Source: Nannobrachium achirus (lineage: Eukaryota; Chordata; Actinopteri; Myctophiformes; Myctophidae). Taken from it: a stretch of 64,000 nucleotides of DNA. The position numbers were made by a program, and so were the translations under genes. The stretch covers positions 59,236,598 through 59,300,597 of the forward strand of contig OY997649.1 of assembly GCA_963921795.1 (NCBI GenBank), read 5' to 3'. Below, one piece after another: positions 1 through 10,654 of this stretch (within the stretch, counting starts at the first letter, position 1; each line of letters begins with the position of its first letter). The notes under the pieces were generated by a model that searched no databases, was not told where the DNA came from, and was given only the letters and a program-made list of their open reading frames with translations.

Positions 1-149
1 GGACACTGTAAGGGTCCATTTGGTTCCATTTTTACCCTCGAGAGTAGGGATGGGACGATAAGCGATATTGTCATTTATCGTGATTAAAAAGATCTTTGAA
101 TCTTTAAAGCGAACATTTTTAAAGATAGCTTGATTTTGTCCCCCCTACA
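1..149. repeat. Fragments of repeat families H and D
   Basis: Bases 1-35 match the inner half of the family-H hairpin found at 36,262 (GGTCCATTTGGTTCCATTT). From 50 the sequence starts with the family-D hAT-like end TAGGGATGGGACGATAAGCG, but D is soon lost. A CCCCCCTA near 148 could be a degenerate partner end. No target duplication is visible. Confidence 0.45.
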
Positions 150-151
150 AC

Positions 152-203
152 ATAATCATCAGGTATTATGATTATATATAATCATCAGGTATTATGATTA
201 TAC
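152..203. repeat. Two-copy 26-bp tandem repeat
   Basis: ATAATCATCAGGTATTATGA plus six bases is repeated twice head to tail. Each unit is itself an imperfect palindrome (ATAATCATC / GATTAT). Bases 209-500 after it hold nothing I recognise. Confidence 0.7.
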
Positions 204-570
204 TTGGAGGAAGATTCTTTTCAAAAAAGTCTACAGAAGGTGTTAAAATTATGTTTTTATGTGGCCACACCCACCTGCTCCTTTAAGTATGCCTGGTTGT
301 CAGGTGGGTGGTGACCCAGCTGAAGTTAGCCACACCCACAGCTGCAGTTGAATGGTAAAAAGGGGAGGGGTGATATTATGATGTCATTATATCAGTGTAT
401 TTCATTTGGGCCTTTTGACTCAGAGGCGTTCGGCTGTCAGGAAGTAACCACAAATACACAGGGAAGACATATTTGCATATTATAACCACACCTGGGGGTC
501 TATTAGAGTAATGTTAACTCCATAGACACATACAAAACAGAAAAAATACTAAACCATGGCACCACCTCTT

Positions 571-697
571 TAACCCAAATCTTTGCTTCTGGGTGTCCCT
601 TGAACAAAAATATTTTGCGAGGTGGGGGTCCGTGGCAGAATAGCCATGTCATTTTGGGTGGTCCTTGACACGAAAATGTTTGAGCACCACTGATATC
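571..697 (-). mobile_element. Family A hAT-like end, reversed
   Basis: The segment reads towards GTTTGAGCACCACTG, the complement of the family-A end CAGTGGTTCTCAAACC. It contains the typical 'GGGGGTCC' and 'GTGGCCAAATAC'-like blocks of the family. It is the inner partner of the A end at 1,082, but intervening sequence separates them, so the unit is rearranged. Confidence 0.55.
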
Positions 698-770
698 GCA
701 ACATACGTTTTTCAGAAAACTGTTTGGATTTAGGAAACTATCTGTAGAATCGGCTTTGCGTCTTAATGAG

Positions 771-1382
771 TTAACCCATTTAGAACGGGTACACAATTTG
801 TGTTTCATTATTTTATGCTTTAACTATTGAAAAATAGCAGATATACAAGCTCACAGCGCGGCACTGAGTGCCGCGCTGCGAGCTTGCAGATCTGCTATTT
901 TTGAAAAATCGTGAAAATTTGAATTTTGACCCGATTCTATAAGTGTCTTTTGAATCCTTCTAAGGTTTTTTTTGAAAAACCTATGTTTCTATGTCAGCAA
1001 TCTGGCTTAGCCATCGTCAAAGAAAAGGTCCTTTTCACTCAACTGGAGCTCAGTTAGTCTGTTCTTTAGAGACTACTATGTCAGTGGTTCTCAAACCTTT
1101 TCATGTGAAGGACCCCCAAAATGATATATATTTGGCCACGGACCCCCATCTCAAAAATATTTAGTTCCAGGGACCCCCCAGAAGTAAATTTGAGTTACTA
1201 TAACGTTCGCTTTGAAAATACATATATTCAAAGATTTGCACATATTATTTTCACGACTTTTTCAAAAATAGCAGATCTACAAGCTCGCAGCGCGGCACTC
1301 GGTGCCGCGCTGTGAGCTTGTATATCTGCTATTTTTCAATAGTTAAAGCAGTCAATATGCCCAGGCCTAAATGAGTTGTTAA
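771..1382. mobile_element. Family C/A composite MITE with two core hairpins
   Basis: The unit is bounded by TTAA at 771-774 and 1379-1382. The outer ends are CCCATTTAG and CTAAATGAG. Core hairpins lie at 831-901 and 1265-1335, mirror images of one another: the outer arms read GCAGATATAC and the inner arms GCAGATCTAC. A family-A hAT-like end (CAGTGGTTCTCAAACC) begins at 1082 inside it. Non-autonomous, with no coding sequence. Confidence 0.7.
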
Positions 1383-1485
1383 TTGATTCCGGGTGGAGTT
1401 GAGTCCAAGTATTGAAGTGGACAAGTCCTTTGAACATTCATTGGACTTCCTTCAGCTGTCTCTCTCTCCCCCATTTCAGTGTCAG

Positions 1486-1962
1486 CAGTGGTCCTCAACC
1501 TGTGGGTTATTAAATTATTTTTGTGGGGTCCCGACTCCCCAGATGATGATCTTAATGTGCAACATTGTTTTCTCACTCAAAAGGAAACAAAACAACATAA
1601 CGTTTAAGTTTATTCCGGTTAACAGCAGACATACAAGCTCACGTCGCGTCACAGATGCCACCGTTGTGAGCTTGTAGATCACACTCGGCTGCGACACCGG
1701 AAGCTGCCGCACACCTTCTGAGCAATGCACGATGGGACGTTGGAAAGTTGTGGATAGAGGGTATCTGCACATTTCTGCACAAGGTGACAATTTGAGCACT
1801 TTTTAATACCTCTTAAATGACAAATAGACGATCTGCTATTTTCACAATAGAACCGTGTTATACACAAAATGTAACTCCTCAACTCTTAGTGCTCGTCAGG
1901 GGGTGGCGGTCCCCAGTTCAAATATGAGTATTTTGGGGGCCTGAAAAGGTTGAGAACCACTG
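1486..1962. mobile_element. Family M hAT-like MITE
   Basis: Ends CAGTGGTCCTCAACC and GGTTGAGAACCACTG form terminal inverted repeats typical of hAT/Charlie-type MITEs. A decayed core hairpin sits at about 1621-1685, with a further half at 1828-1850. The flanking 8-mers do not match well, so it is old. Confidence 0.75.
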
Positions 1963-2038
1963 TGTTGCAGTACTGCACAGGTAGGCAGAGACGCACCTGG
2001 CAGATGCTGCTGACAAACACATCAAACACAGCATCTCC

Positions 2039-2115
<77 letters not shown>
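2039..2115. repeat. (CT)n microsatellite
   Basis: About 38 CT units. Open frames here encode only Arg-Glu or Ser-Leu runs and are not genes. Confidence 0.95.
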
Positions 2116-2117
<2 letters not shown>

Positions 2118-2257
2118 CCACAACAATGAGGTGATGGCTGCAGTGCGGTGACTGCTAAAGCAGTGTCAATGAGGGTGTGATGACGGAGAGTGTCTGTCTA
2201 CATGTGTCTCCTGTCTGCATGTCTCTCCAAATGCCTCGCTTTTACCACCGCCACCTC

Positions 2258-2293
2258 ACACACACGCACGCACACATACACGCACGCACGCAC

Positions 2294-2325
<32 letters not shown>

Positions 2326-2460
2326 GTGTGCTGTGCACACCCCCACCTCCACACGCAAGCTTACAAACTCATGCACACGAACGCAGACGCATCTACCCAC
2401 ACACACATACAAACTTCACACACCTCTACACACCCCCACACACACTCACGCGCGCGCGAG
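2258..2460. repeat. Compound CA/CG microsatellite
   Basis: Interrupted ACAC/GCAC runs ending in GCGCGCGCG, followed by a C-run at 2477-2490. The Thr-His open frames here are artefacts. Confidence 0.9.
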
Positions 2461-2499
2461 GCGACCTGCTTTTCTGCCCCCCCCCCCCCCTCTCTGTCA

Positions 2500-3019
2500 T
2501 CGGGAAAGTGTTTTTAAAGGAAGGAAGTGAGATCAAACGCGGCAGGAAAAAATGCCTGTCTTGGCGTTCTTTTGACAGCCCCGCATCCTGAACCCCCTTT
2601 TTAAGGAGGGAGCAGAGAAGAAAAGAGAAAGAAAATAGGACATGTTTGGCACAATTTATGCAGCGCTAATTTTTCCAGCCCCCGCGTCGACTGTTTACAG
2701 AGTCCTGTGCTTCTCAAACCTCCCTCCCCCCTCCCCCCCTCCCTCCCTCCTCCGCCTCTCTCCATCTCTCAAACCACCAACTCTTCCTTTTACTTTTGTC
2801 TTCCCTCCCTCCCTCCCTCCCTCTATCTCTCACTTCTTCTTCTTGCGGTTTATGTTATTGTGATTTCTTTTTTTTCTCGTGTCACTAGTGAGCAGGATGC
2901 TCTCTCCCTTGGGGGTGTGGCTAAATTTACATCTCTCCATATGACAAACACAAACAAAGAGCCAAATAAATCAAATGTGAGGTGAAGAAAGAAAAGGAAA
3001 AAAGGGTGCTGAGGAGAGC

Positions 3020-3051
<32 letters not shown>

Positions 3052-3595
3052 CTATGGAATTTTATCACCTCCGATTGTGTACTATATGTACAAGCATTGA
3101 TCAGATCTTGACAGATTATGGCGGTTGCAACATCGTAGCGGTATGGAACATATAGGAACAGAATGAGTTCAGTCATCGTGTCATTTCTCACAACTGAGTT
3201 GTTTTTTTATTTTTTATTCCAGCAGTGGTGTGTGAGTCAAAAAAAAGTAGGCTAAAGTTAAAAAGGCGCTCCTGGAATCCAGGGAGTTAGATCACGAAGA
3301 GAAATAAACAATGGTGTCTGTTTAGTATTGAAGGAAAAATTGTTAGTCCCGCAACAACAAAAAACAAGCTGTTCTCAAAATTATTATCAAGGCACAATTT
3401 TCAGAAGTGAAGTTTTATTTTATTTTTTATTTTTTTTTTACTTCATTTTATTGATTTGTTTTGGCCTGCAGGGTATGATAAATTATTTTGAGAATGGCTT
3501 GTTTGTATTTATTTATTTATTTTAATTCAATATTAAATGGAGGCCATTGTCAAACTCTGTTCATCTGAAGCCCACACACGCGCGCACAAGCACAC
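2500..3595. other. Low-complexity and AT-rich spacer
   Basis: Contains CCCT-rich tracts (2722-2832), a (GA)n stretch at 3017-3050, T-rich tracts at 3415-3440 and otherwise no recognisable gene or element. Confidence 0.6.
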
Positions 3596-3988
3596 GATTT
3601 ACGATATTATCGCGATAAACAAAATATTCCCAACATCCATTATCCTGGGGCGGAAACATTTGCCAAAAAATAGCAGATCTACAAGCTCAGTAGCTCACAA
3701 TACGTCGTGTTGCGACGTGCTGTGAGCTTGTTATTTTTGGGAAAAGAAATTTGGTAGAGAGTGAAAAAAAGACTGTATCAAGTACGTATATTATAAGTAC
3801 AGTACCTTTCACCAATTCTAGAGGGTTTAAGTGGTACCGGATATGCAGCTTGGCAAATAACAGGTGAATTGATCCCAGTGCATGACGGAGGACGATTTCA
3901 CGATAACGTAAATCTCCACGATACGATTATTGTGAGTGTTTTTTATCACGATAAACTATATATAATATCGCTTATCGTTCCATCCCTA
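3596..3988. mobile_element. Family D hAT-like MITE, left end missing
   Basis: Internal blocks ATTATCGCGATA and ATCCTGGGGCGGAA match the full D copy at 17,660. The right end is CGTTCCATCCCTA. The left end is replaced by a CA-like tract. A core hairpin lies at 3667-3737 with flanks TTTGCC/GGGAAA, the D-type context. Confidence 0.8.
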
Positions 3989-4082
3989 TTGTATTCTTCA
4001 TTGTTTGATAGCTCTTGTTTTGCCCCATGCATGGAAAAGAGAAAGAGAGCAACACACAAGTGGACAGAAACACCAGTCAGTC

Positions 4083-4490
4083 TTAACCCATTTAGCCAAT
4101 AGAATTATTGAATGCTTTAACTATTGAAAAATAGCAGATATACAAGCTCACAGTGCGGCACCGAGTGCCACGCTGCGAGCTTGTAGATCTGCTATTTTTG
4201 AAAAATCAAGTCTTTGAATATATCTATTTAAAAGCGAACATTTGTCACTCAAATATTTGCTTCTGGGTGGTCCCTGGAACAACATATTTTGAGATGGGGG
4301 GTCTGTGGCCAAATGCATGTAATTTTGGGGGTCCTTGACATGAAAAAGTTTGAGAACGGCATAATTTAGAGGACGAATTTAGACGTCGGGTCAAAGATCG
4401 GGTCAAAGATATTCAAAGACTTGCACACATTTTCACTATTTAAAAAGAATAGCAGATCTACAAGCTCGCAGCGCGGCACTTGGTGCTTGG
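4083..4490. mobile_element. Family C/A composite, right end truncated
   Basis: Begins TTAACCCATTTAGCC, then an intact core hairpin at 4128-4198 (outer arm GATATAC, inner arm GATCTGC). Family-A blocks run to GTTTGAGAACGGC at about 4350. A second core is cut at its apex near 4487. Confidence 0.7.
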
Positions 4491-4764
4491 TTAAAGTGGT
4501 TAAAATCTAACGTGACTCAGGTGCGTTCCAGGTATTTGAGGGTTAACTATGTCACCTGACAGGTACCCATGGGGGACCCTAGCTGCTGCAACCAGGTGGA
4601 GGGGGGACGGGGGGACGTTCTGAAGGAACTAACACCACCCACACCACCCCCTGCCTCCACCACTCCTCCAGTTTACCATAAAAATTTCACTCATGAAAAT
4701 TCATTTAATGGAAACAAAGCCCCAAAGGACAGGGCAACGGTGTTCCTCTGCTTGTCACTTTGTG

Positions 4765-4765
<1 letters not shown>
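4491..4765. other. Unassigned spacer
   Basis: GGGG- and CCACC-rich sequence without a recognisable gene or repeat family. Confidence 0.4.
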
Positions 4766-4768
<3 letters not shown>

Positions 4769-4815
<47 letters not shown>

Positions 4816-4870
4816 GGTGCGTGGGTGCGTGTGTGCATGTGTGCGCGCGCATGCATGTCGCGCTTGTGTG
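4769..4870. repeat. (GT)n microsatellite
   Basis: About 21 GT units followed by interrupted GCGT/GTGC sequence. Confidence 0.95.
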
Positions 4871-4916
4871 TGTGAACCTATGTGTAGGGATTTTGAAAGC
4901 ATCAACTACTGTATAA

Positions 4917-5161
4917 TATCGTCATTGTCGGGTGGAAACCTTGTATGTCCAAAACCATTTGTTTTGTATTTATCATTTTAAAAATGGTTTAAACAAGTGA
5001 AAACAGACGATCTAGGTGCGAGGCGTTGTGTGCTTGTAGATCTGCTGTTTTCACTACTTTTGTGCGACGGCCTTTTATGGTGCAGCAGGGCTTTGCTTTG
5101 CGAAAAAATGTACAAATTTGAAACTTGGCGATACGAGGTTTCTGCCCCGACAGTGACGATA
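4917..5161. mobile_element. Family L MITE
   Basis: Ends TATCGTCATTGTCGGG and CCCCGACAGTGACGATA are inverted repeats. The interior has the family blocks AACCTTGTATGTCC, TTTGTATTTATCATTTT and TTGAAACTTGG. The core hairpin at about 5000-5055 has lost most of its left arm. A TA/AT dinucleotide borders each end; the true target duplication is unclear. Confidence 0.75.
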
Positions 5162-5344
5162 TGCAATGCATGTATTCAGATGCAACATTTGTGTTCCTTC
5201 TTTTTTTGTGGTTTATTCTGTTTCTGTGAGAGTATATGAGCAAAAATAGTTTGAGGGGTTCCAGTTTTTGTGTGTGTGTGTGTGTGTGTGTTTAAAGGAG
5301 CTTGATCAGTGTCTTTCAAACGGTGTGTGTGTGTGTGTGAGAGA

Positions 5345-5812
5345 CGGTGTGTCGCACCAAATTCTGGACCCTGCATGGTACAAGGATTCACTGTTATTTT
5401 GTGCCTTAACTTTTGAAAAATAGCAGATATACAAGCTCACAGCGTGGCACCGAGTGCCACGAGGTCCTTCAAACTGTTTCATGTGAAGGACCTCCAAAAT
5501 GATATGTATTTGGCCACGGACCCCCATCTCAAAATATTTAGTTCCAGGGAGGGACCCCCCAGAAGCAAAATTTGAGTTACAAAATGTTCGCTTAAAAAAA
5601 TACATATATTCAAAGATTTCCACACATTTTCACAACTTTTCAAAAATAGCAGATCTACGAGCTCACAGCGCGGCACTCGGTGCCGCGCTGTGAGCTTGTA
5701 TATCTGCTATTTTTCAATAGCTAAAGTATAAAATAATTAAGGCTCTCCCTCCACCTTGGGCCCTAGTAACTCAGTCCCCCCCCCCCCCCCCCCCCCCCTT
5801 GTGACGCCCCTG
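5345..5812. mobile_element. Family B hAT-like MITE with perfect 8-bp TSD
   Basis: The 8-mer GTGAGAGA is present at 5337-5344 and 5813-5820. The right end TGTGACGCCCCTG is the family-B terminus; the left end is degenerate (CGGTGTGTCGCACC). Inside are a half core at 5415-5462, a family-A segment, and an intact core at 5643-5713. A C-run at 5776-5798 sits at the position typical of this family. Confidence 0.85.
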
Positions 5813-5962
5813 GTGAGAGAGAGCGTGCCTGTGACGAGTGGAGCAGCCCTGCTGTTACTGGGCGTGTCCTCTCTGATGCATTATTAATTAGGTGGCGTTT
5901 AGAGTAACGAGCGGAGCATTTGAGCCCCCCCCCCCCCCTCCCACAGCCCTTAGTGACACGCG

Positions 5963-5966
<4 letters not shown>

Positions 5967-6032
<66 letters not shown>

Positions 6033-6053
6033 CGCACACACACACACACACAC
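5967..6053. repeat. (CA)n microsatellite
   Basis: About 40 units with occasional CG; the nearby C-run at 5927-5938 is separate. Confidence 0.95.
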
Positions 6054-6083
6054 GGTCCCTGGGAATCTGCTGTGTGACTGCAG

Positions 6084-6612
6084 ATCATAGACTGTATAAA
6101 ATATATGGACAAAGCGAAGCCATTGGTTTCTATGCAGCACAAATGACACAATATGGGTCCTTGGCATGTGTGTTGCCATCATAGATTGTAAAGGCACCAA
6201 AGGATGCTATTGGCTGCCAACGGTCACGTGCAAACGCAGGGATACATGGGAGAATGTGGTCGGAGCCTCTCAGCCTCCCGAAATACAGCACACGAAGAAG
6301 AACACAGCCGGCTGGTATCAGTTTAGTTGGCCACGCCCCCCCCGCAACTTTATCATTTATTTTAAAATACATTGGACCAAATTTTCGACAAAACGCATAC
6401 GATGGTGATTGAAAGGCAATGTTTAACTAGCGATAGGAACCATAAAGTATTCATGAAAATGTTAATTAAGGTTAGAACACGAAAGGGGAAAATGAATGGG
6501 ATCCAATGGAGAACAATTCTTTTTGCGATCGGCCGGGGGGGAAACAGCGCAACTAGCGGCCAATGATAGGAAGTTTTACTTCCGTATTGGAGTAATTTTA
6601 AATCGGCAGAAC
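6084..6612. repeat. Unassigned repeat-like segment
   Basis: Starts ATCATAGACTGTATAAAATA, which resembles a terminal sequence of dispersed fish repeats from memory. No partner end was identified. No gene seen. Confidence 0.3.
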
Positions 6613-7076
6613 CAGGGACGTGCTGGGCCCCTGATTCAGCCCGGGAAAAAGAGTTGTAGAGGCCCTCATTGTGCGCTATAGAGAGAGAGATCTCTCTCTA
6701 TAGCGCTGCTGCTACTCAAAGATTTGCCATTTCAGATCATGACAAGTGACAAGCCAGTGGGCCAATTACATGAGTTAAATTTTGTCGTTGTTGGGTGGAA
6801 ACCTTGTATGTCCAAAACAGTTTGTTTTGTATTTATCATTTTAAAAATGATTTAAACTAGTGAAAACAGCCGATCTACAAGCACACAACGCCTCGCGGTG
6901 CGAGGCGTTGTGTGCTTGTAGATCTGCTGTTTTCACTATTTTTGTGCGACAGCCTTGAATGGTGAAGGAGGGCTTTACTTTATACAAATTTGAAACTTTG
7001 AGATACAAGGTTTCTGCCCGACAGTGACGGCCGTTCGGGAGTTGTCCCGCTTTTCCCAATGGCCAGCACGTCCCTG
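6613..7076. mobile_element. hAT-like MITE with 14-bp TIR and perfect TSD
   Basis: Ends CAGGGACGTGCTGG and CCAGCACGTCCCTG are perfect inverted repeats. The 8-mer GGCAGAAC flanks both sides (6605-6612 and 7077-7084). It holds a GA/TC palindrome at 6673-6706 (GCGCTATAGAGA ... TATAGCGC) and a nested family-L MITE. Confidence 0.88.
6784..7029. mobile_element. Family L MITE nested in hAT-like element
   Basis: Left end GTCGTTGTTGGGTGG, right end CCCGACAGTGACGG. The core hairpin 6860-6936 is one of the best preserved: 77 nt, arms GTGAAAACAG/CTGTTTTCAC, apex CGCCTCGC/GCGAGGCG, with one arm mismatch (GCCGATC versus GCAGATC). Confidence 0.85.
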
Positions 7077-7219
7077 GGCAGAACTATGCCCCTGCTGCAG
7101 ATCACAGGGAGCCACTCTCTCTCTCTCCCCCCGTGCAGGAACACCAGACTGATAATAACTGCCTGTTTCCACAGAGATCCATCCCCAAAATGGAAGATTA
7201 GCACATTTCAGCGTTTTCC

Positions 7220-7718
7220 TTAACAATTCACCCTTTGTCAAGTCCCGCCCATTGTCCCGCCTCTCTTCTTCACACCCATTGGTTACTGTGTCTTGGTGGG
7301 ACATTCAGTGGGACACTCCATCCACTACCATTTCAATTAGCCAGTAGCTATGCCCCTCCCAAAAAGCTTTTGTCCAATGCTAGCTTAGGATAACTTCCTT
7401 GGCAACAGCCTTGGCAAGCTGCCGGTTGCTAAGCTAGCATTGGACAAAAGCTTTTAGGGGAGGGGCATAGCTACTGGCTAATTCAGTTGCTTTGTATTGT
7501 TATTCTGTGTGTTCAGTTCTAATTTCAAACTTGGTTTCAGTAAAATGGAGCTGCTCAGTGGCAGTATAGTGACTCAGTTTAGCGAAAACATAAAATTATG
7601 TTTTAGCTAATTCAACATAAAAAAGGCCGAACCAGGGCGGGACAAGGTAGACAGAGCCTGCTGGTTGGTCAGTTAGGGACCAACGGGAAGGCTGACAAAG
7701 GGTGAACTCCCTCTTTAA
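7220..7718. mobile_element. TTAA-flanked MITE containing a fold-back
   Basis: TTAA at 7220-7223 and 7715-7718 flank inverted ends carrying TTCACCCTTTGTCA and TGACAAAGGGTGAA, with GGGCGGGAC further in. Inside, 7335-7483 is a separate near-perfect palindrome with arms AATTAGCCAGTAGCTATGCC. Confidence 0.6.
7335..7483. repeat. 149-bp fold-back palindrome
   Basis: Arms CCAGTAGCTATGCCCCTCCC / inverse, continuing through AAGCTTTTGTCCAATGCTAG to an apex of about 45 nt. Probably a nested MITE. Confidence 0.8.
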
Positions 7719-8140
7719 CGGTCAGATTCCTTGGCGGTTTCCTTTAACACCCAAGGGGCCAAACTCGTTCAGTAACGAGATAAGGCCACTGGAGGTAGCT
7801 GTGAAGCTCATGAGAATCAAAAATACAATACAAAAATATTACAATATTGCACGAGCCCATTCAAAACAAGGATTTATAATACAGAAATGTCAACATTCTG
7901 AAGTCAGAGTTGCTTGAAGTCCGGTGAAGTCTGCAGTCAGTGAAGATTTGCTATTTTTACTCATTTAGATGGATCTGTATACTGTACTTACTAAGTCCGC
8001 TTCTTTGTTTCCCCTCAAACACCAAATCCCTTAGCCAAAAAAATAGCTGATCTACAAGCTTACAACTCGTTGCAAAGTGCCATTTAATCCAAATGTTTTG
8101 CCCCCCAGAATAGGGATGCTATAGGCCTTGGCATGATGCT
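7719..8140. other. Unassigned spacer with half core
   Basis: No gene seen. A single left arm of the core hairpin (ATAGCTGATCTACAAGCTTA) lies at about 8043-8062 with no partner arm. Confidence 0.45.
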
Positions 8141-8220
8141 TAAAGGACAGAGCTCAGCTCTAGTTGGCAGTAAAGATGGTTAAAGGACAGCTAGAGCTCA
8201 GCTCTAGTTGGCAGTAAAGC
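8138..8220. repeat. Two-copy tandem duplication of about 40 bp
   Basis: TTAAAGGACAG ... AGCTCAGCTCTAGTTGGCAG, then AGTAAAG, occurs twice; the second unit has an extra CTAG. 8221-8640 is unassigned. Confidence 0.75.
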
Positions 8221-8636
8221 GTGTCCTGCTGTTTGGCTGGGAGTGGGCCAAGCAGGGATTCAGATATATCAGATTTCAATTAAGCACAGTTCATGAGGTC
8301 CATTGGTGGAGGTGACACAGCCCTCACACACTCTCTCCATCCCCTGCTCAGCCGCAGCCCCAGGGAGCAGGTAATGAGATGGCTTTCTATCTTGCCTCTC
8401 CATCTCTCCTCTCCTCCTCTCTCCTTCCTTCAGGGGGGGCTGCCTGGCTGGTGCTCAGGGGGCCAAGGGGGGCCCCTGTGTTGACACCTAGGGCAGGTGC
8501 TTGCTTGGTCCATTTGGCTCTGGCTCTGGCCTGCAGCCTCCAAGCATGTTTGGACTACTAGGACTGGCCGCAACGGTTTGCCCCTCCGGACTGCTCAAGG
8601 GATGTAGATAATGAATGGTGTGAAATAGTGGGGAAG

Positions 8637-8639
<3 letters not shown>

Positions 8640-8695
<56 letters not shown>

Positions 8696-8720
8696 GCGTG
8701 TGCGTGTGTCCGTGTGTGTA
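8640..8720. repeat. (GT)n microsatellite
   Basis: About 30 GT units with TT and CG interruptions. Confidence 0.95.
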
Positions 8721-8934
8721 GCTCCAAATTGTAAACAGGAAAAAAAATATCTATCTATTTGTACAATTTCTCTACAGACAAACATTTCTGAATGCTCCCT
8801 TAATGGTGTTTTCCTAAAACGTTGAATTTCAGTTTTTCAGTTTGTAGATTGGACGAGAATAGTGGATTCCTCTGGTCAAATCTATCAGAAGCAAAAGACA
8901 AGTATAAGAAAAGGAGGTCCCAGACCCGTTAGTG

Positions 8935-9728
8935 CAGTGGTTCTCAACCTTTTCACATTGCGACCCCCAAAATAATCATATTTTAACTGGAGACCCCCCC
9001 ACCCTGACGAACACTTAAGCCCGTATCATAGTCGGGTCCGCGGCTTTACACCGCGGTGTAGTCTTTTCGAGTCTTTTTGAGTCATGAAACTACAACGTTA
9101 CATCATTCCTCACGGTGGAGAGCTTTCCACCGTGAGTCCCAACACATCTCTCTGTTTTTACTATCAGACAGGCAGGCTCTACACCCCGTTCACTGATTGG
9201 TCGACCTGAACCGGTCTAGACGGGGTAAAGGACTTCACCGTGGGCCGTGACTATGATGGCCTGCACTTATTTTCTGACTTGAGGTGGAAAGCTTTCCACC
9301 TCAAATTTGCGGTGGATAGGTCTCCACCGTAGACTCTGATACGGGCTTAAGAGTTGAGACATTACATTTTGTATAACACGGTTCTATTGTGAAAATAGCA
9401 GATCTACATGCTCACAACGCCTCGCGTTGCGAGGCGTTGTGAGCATGTACCGTAGCTCTGCTATTTTCACAATTTCTGCCTCTAATATTTGACAATTTGG
9501 CCAATGTTTAATTTGTCATTTTAGAAGTATTAAAAAAGTCTTTAAATTGTCACTTTAGAAATGTGCACTTATGCTCTATACACTTAAACCTTATGTCGGT
9601 TTGTTTACTGTTGAGTGAGAAAACAATGTTGCACAATGTTGCAAGTTAATCATCTGGGGACCCCCCCCCCAAATAATTTGAGGACCCCCCCTAGCTGGGG
9701 GTCCCGACCCACAGGTTGAGAACCACTG
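8935..9728. mobile_element. Family M hAT-like MITE with nested TTAA element
   Basis: Ends CAGTGGTTCTCAACC and GGTTGAGAACCACTG. The flanking 8-mers CGTTAGTG (8927-8934) and CTTTAGTG (9729-9736) differ at one base. It holds a core hairpin at 9389-9470 in the M context GTGAAAATAG/CTATTTTCAC, and a TTAA-type insertion at 9019-9346. Confidence 0.88.
9019..9346. mobile_element. TTAA-type (piggyBac-like) MITE nested in family M
   Basis: Inverted ends GCCCGTATCATAGTC and GACTCTGATACGGGC lie between TTAA at 9015-9018 and 9347-9350. The interrupted M sequence resumes with GAGTTGAG as in other M copies. Confidence 0.8.
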
Positions 9729-9986
9729 CTTTAGTGCACTGCTCAATCACTTAAGCTTAATTTGTATTCTGACACCACTTGCGCACAAAGAAAACACATA
9801 GCAGGGTGAAAATGACAGCTCATCCCTCAATAAAAAAAATTATAAAAAAGAAAAAAGAAAACCAAGGGACTCCAGGAGGCTCCAGCAGGAATTTGTTGTT
9901 GGCTGCACAGCCGGCAAATATTCCTGAGCGTGAAGAGTGACTTAAACGTAACCTGCTGTCAGGTCTGAGGATGCATGCATGCTAGC

Positions 9987-10539
9987 TAGAGGTGTAACGA
10001 TACATTTTAACAGCGATACGATACGCATCACGATACATGGTTAACGATATGATACGTGGACGATATTGGTTCATTCATGGCAATACGATTCGATTCATTG
10101 ATTTAAAATCGATATTGTAACTATTTAGCAAATAAATGAAATCTGTGTAAAATGTGTAAAAATCTATTATTATGGAAGTAAGGGTTGTGATTATCTAGCA
10201 TATACTTGGACATTATATTTCAACACATATGGACAAACCCACCTTGACATGAACATAGAGATTACACACATGTATCGATAGACCAAGAGTAGCGTAGCTA
10301 TATGGAATGGAAAGGCAATTAGACCCCTCTTTTTCATTTTCCCTCTTAAAATGGCTAAATACAAGGCACAAATATTTAGTTTCCATACAATCAATTATTT
10401 GCATTGTAAAACGATTCGATACAGATTACTGCATTTTAAAACGATACGATACGATACAAAGCCAAAACGGTACGATATAGTAGATCATTGCAAATTAAAA
10501 TCTATTTTTCGATTCAGTTACTATGTTGTTACACCCCTA
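9987..10539. mobile_element. Family E hAT-like MITE with perfect TSD
   Basis: Ends TAGAGGTGTAACGATA and TTGTTACACCCCTA. The 8-mer ATGCTAGC flanks both sides (9979-9986, 10540-10547). The interior is rich in CGATACGATA-type motifs. No core hairpin. Confidence 0.9.
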
Positions 10540-10654
10540 ATGCTAGCTGCTCTGGGGATCCTGAAGTGACCTCCCTTCCCTCCCAGCATGCCGCAGCAGG
10601 AGGGTGTACAGAGTCTGGGATGAGACTGGAGCCTCCACTGGGGCTCTTATAAGG

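Noticed and set aside
831..901. Core hairpin as a bacterial-type rho-independent terminator
   Set aside because: Stem with A/T flanks looks similar, but both sides are A- and T-rich symmetrically, it recurs in MITEs, and the genome is eukaryotic.
10351..10569. Open frames inside the family E element as a transposase
   Set aside because: Only 60-70 codons, AT-rich, overlapping on both strands, with no hAT domain residues.
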